From: Prevotella sp.
GTDB lineage: Bacteria > Bacteroidota > Bacteroidia > Bacteroidales > Bacteroidaceae
Assembly (NCBI GenBank): GCA_021203915.1
Contig: JAJQAI010000188.1
Location: forward strand, 1 to 8,832
Length of the DNA: 8,832 bases
Direction: 5' to 3'
The first letter of the stretch is position 1. Every line of letters begins with the position of its first letter. The position numbers were made by a program, and so were the translations under genes. Shown here one piece after another: positions 7,358-8,832 of the stretch. Under the pieces are notes generated by a model. The model searched no databases and was not told the origin of the DNA. It saw nothing but the letters and a program-made list of their open reading frames with translations.

Positions 7358-7376
7358 AGTTCTAAAAGACCTTTTT
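7358..7376. terminator. Weak, possibly bidirectional terminator between convergent genes
   Basis: AGTTCT (7358-7363) pairs with AGACCT (7367-7372) around an AAA loop, with one internal mismatch. On the plus strand it runs into TTTTT (7372-7376). On the minus strand a TTTTTT tract follows a few bases later. It lies at the meeting point of the RNase H gene and the nucleotidyltransferase gene, overlapping the latter's end, where termination in both directions is expected. The stem is short, so the call is weak. Confidence 0.3.
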
Positions 7377-7679
7377 CCCTCTTTCGTAGATAAGTATACG
7401 ATCTAAGTTTGCACTTTTTTCAGCAAATGGTAGAAGACAACCATCTTCAACTAGGTCAATAGGGCGATTGAAGATCTTTTGCAAGTCTAATTGAATTTCA
7501 ATAACTTCGAATAAAGATAAAGTTTCTACATTTTCGTATTTTACAAGAATATCAACATCACTATCTTCATTTTCTTCCCCTCTTGAACATGATCCGAAAA
7601 TCCATGCTTTCTTAATGGGCTGACTTTCAAAGTAGTCTTGAGCCAAAGAAATCTTTTCTCTTATTTCCTCGTTTATCAT
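7362..7679 (-). CDS. MNT-type nucleotidyltransferase (MntA-like), no HEPN partner beside it
   Basis: Small DNA polymerase beta superfamily nucleotidyltransferase. Numbered from ATG 7679 (105 residues), it has G29-S30, exactly ten residues, then D41-V-D43, which is the GSX10DXD motif. A third acidic residue, D75, lies in NRPIDLV. In known MntA-HepT pairs such a protein adds AMP to the HEPN toxin HepT and neutralises it; other single-domain MNT proteins remain unassigned. No HEPN gene lies next to this one: downstream is the convergent RNase H gene, upstream is ribD. The frame also opens at ATG 7745, but that would overlap ribD by 35 nt and add 22 residues unlike the family, while residue 1 here begins a normal MNT helix (INEEIREKI). 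The gap to ribD is 31 nt and I see no good promoter there, so it is probably read through from ribD. Confidence 0.88.
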   Translation of the reverse strand: MINEEIREKISLAQDYFESQPIKKAWIFGSCSRGEENEDSDVDILVKYENVETLSLFEVIEIQLDLQKIFNRPIDLVEDGCLLPFAEKSANLDRILIYERGKKVF

Positions 7680-7710
7680 TACGAATAAATTATAATTACG
7701 CTGCAAATAG

Positions 7711-8676
7711 TTATTTTCTATAAGTAAAGATTTCATTCCCATCATATATAGCCTTACTAACTAATCTAATATTGCTAGGCAATTTTGGGGCTTGAGTGCC
7801 TTGGGTTACTTTTTTTGTGGAGACCTCAAGGCGTATTTCATCCCACCACAGGTCATTTTCCATAAATCTTTTAAGTGTCTCAGCACCACCCTCAACTATC
7901 AAGGACATTATATTTCTCAAGTAAAGATACTTGAAAAGCTGCGGAATCACTGGCTCTTTAAAATTAATACTCTTATCAAAAGGTGCATTCTTATCAAGCA
8001 CTATCTTTAAAGGATTAGGCCCACTCCAATAACGAACATCAAGCCTTGGAGCATCACGCTCAAAGGTTACTCTTCCAACTAAAATCGCATCATTTTCTGC
8101 TCGAAGTTTGTGGCTTAAAGCGTAGGTAAAAGGTGTAGATAGTGCAATAGGCTTAAAATTATCATCTAAAAAACCATTAGATGTTTGACACCACTTAAGC
8201 ATAACATATGGCCGTTGCCTCGTATGAAAGGTAATAAAACGACGATTGAGTTCTATTGATTGTTTTTCAAGGACTCCAATAGTAACATCTATTCCTGCTT
8301 CTTGTAGTCTCTTAATACCTTGACCACTTACTTCCTTAAAAGGATCCATGCAACCAACAACAACCCGCTTTATTTGCTTACTAATGATAAGCTCAGTGCA
8401 GGGAGGCGTTTTCCCATGGTGAGAGCAAGGTTCAAGATTTACATATAGTGTGGAATCTTTAAGGAGGTTTATATCTTTTTCCTTAACTGATAGGAAGGCA
8501 TTAACCTCAGCATGTCCCTCACCAAAATGTACATGGTAACCCTCACCAATAATTCTACCCTCAGGACTAACAATCACAGCGCCAACCATGGGATTCTGCT
8601 TTACGCCTAAAATCCCACAGCGAGCCAACTGTAAACATCGGCTCATGAATTTTTCATCTAGTACACTTTGCTCCAC
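7711..8676 (-). CDS. ribD: Bifunctional riboflavin biosynthesis deaminase/reductase RibD
   Basis: Catalyses the second and third steps of riboflavin synthesis: deamination of the pyrimidine from GTP, then NADPH-dependent reduction of the ribose. Numbered from the GTG at 8676 (321 residues), the deaminase domain (about 1-150) has the zinc and catalytic residues H55-A-E57, C84 (LEPCSHHGKTPPC) and C93. The reductase domain runs from about 153, with the AILVGRVTFERDAPRLDVR segment and the VEGGAETL motif at 262-269. The whole is somewhat shorter than the usual 350-370, mostly in the reductase half. The start is GTG 8676 or ATG 8646. Homologs have residues before the YM-type helix, favouring GTG, which lies 4 nt after the -7 box (a leaderless start); ATG would give a leader of about 30 nt. 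No other rib genes and no FMN riboswitch are visible nearby. Confidence 0.93.
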   Translation of the reverse strand: MEQSVLDEKFMSRCLQLARCGILGVKQNPMVGAVIVSPEGRIIGEGYHVHFGEGHAEVNAFLSVKEKDINLLKDSTLYVNLEPCSHHGKTPPCTELIISKQIKRVVVGCMDPFKEVSGQGIKRLQEAGIDVTIGVLEKQSIELNRRFITFHTRQRPYVMLKWCQTSNGFLDDNFKPIALSTPFTYALSHKLRAENDAILVGRVTFERDAPRLDVRYWSGPNPLKIVLDKNAPFDKSINFKEPVIPQLFKYLYLRNIMSLIVEGGAETLKRFMENDLWWDEIRLEVSTKKVTQGTQAPKLPSNIRLVSKAIYDGNEIFTYRK

Positions 8677-8832
8677 GCTACAAAGTTACGCTTTCTACCT
8701 GAGAATACAAAGATTGTTATCTTGTGATAAGAATTTTCATTAAAGGCTCAAATGAGGTTGATAATTTTTTCCCCGCAAGTTAAAAGGCGTTAAAGCCAAA
8801 TGCTTTATCAAGCCCTTAGAGCTCTCTTTAGT
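8677..8832. other. Right-end intergenic stretch, no gene called
   Basis: Beyond the ribD promoter I find no supportable gene. A 30-codon minus-strand frame enters from the edge and stops at 8740, and an 11-codon plus-strand frame opens at ATG 8800. Either could be the edge of a neighbouring gene, but neither is recognisable. A 6-bp stem (TAAAGC/GCTTTA, about 8791-8807) has no T run after it. Confidence 0.5.
8681..8711 (-). promoter_or_regulatory. Bacteroidota-type promoter for ribD
   Basis: Read on the minus strand: -33 box TTTG at 8711-8708, a 19-bp spacer, and -7 box TAACTTTG at 8688-8681. Both boxes match the consensus exactly. Transcription would start at about 8677-8675, practically on the GTG start codon of ribD, which makes the start-codon choice informative. 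Confidence 0.85.

Noticed and set aside
7680..7745. Longer start (ATG 7745) for the nucleotidyltransferase.
   Set aside because: It overlaps ribD by 35 nt and adds 22 residues that do not look like the family N-terminus.
8740..8832. A 30-codon open frame entering from the right edge on the minus strand and stopping at TAA 8740-8742.
   Set aside because: It is short enough to occur by chance and the residues are not recognisable. It could be the 3' end of a neighbouring gene, but the window cannot show it.
8800..8832. An ATG on the plus strand at 8800 with 11 open codons to the edge, possibly a gene divergent from ribD.
   Set aside because: Too short to judge, and no TAnnTTTG box stands just upstream.
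8690..8832. FMN riboswitch upstream of ribD.
   Set aside because: The promoter lies against the start codon, leaving no leader to hold an aptamer, and no conserved FMN-element blocks are visible.

Overview
This looks like a chromosomal window from a member of the Bacteroidota, most likely Bacteroidales. DNA composition is AT-leaning by eye (not counted). The tRNA and ribD have both boxes of the Bacteroidota promoter, TTTG then TAnnTTTG exactly 19 bp apart. Almost no gene has a clear Shine-Dalgarno site. The proteins (rsfS-ftsH-cdsA order, stand-alone AICAR transformylase, ArgRS with a KMKSREG loop) match what I know of that phylum. Apart from the small unrecognised ORF and the orphan nucleotidyltransferase, this is core genome. 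I see no insertion sequence, CRISPR array, integrase or phage gene.

Layout. On the minus strand, from about 3278 leftward, lies a housekeeping operon: rsfS (ribosome silencing factor), ftsH (membrane AAA+ protease) and cdsA (CDP-diacylglycerol synthase, cut by the left window edge close to its end). A divergent intergenic region (3279-3458) holds the -7 box for this operon and a full promoter for a plus-strand tRNA-Gln(CTG), 3459-3529. A strong intrinsic terminator (3536-3578) follows the tRNA.

On the plus strand, 3648-7348, is a tightly packed set with gaps of 7, 10 and 15 nt: a 393-residue AICAR formyltransferase lacking the IMP cyclohydrolase half, a 66-residue very basic protein I do not recognise, arginyl-tRNA synthetase, and an RNase HI-family protein. 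It probably forms one transcript joining purine synthesis, tRNA charging and RNA-DNA hybrid removal.

Converging from the right on the minus strand are ribD (riboflavin deaminase/reductase, with a perfect promoter) and then a 105-residue MNT-type nucleotidyltransferase with an intact GSX10DXD motif but no HEPN partner gene beside it. The last 156 bases (8677-8832) hold the ribD promoter and nothing else I can call.

The points most worth a second look are: two genes whose -7 box sits 4 nt before the start codon, suggesting leaderless mRNAs; runs of 6-7 T directly before three internal start codons of the plus-strand operon; the orphan MNT protein; the unidentified basic small protein; and an RNase H that ends four residues after its last catalytic Asp. 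None amounts to clear evidence of a new multi-gene system.
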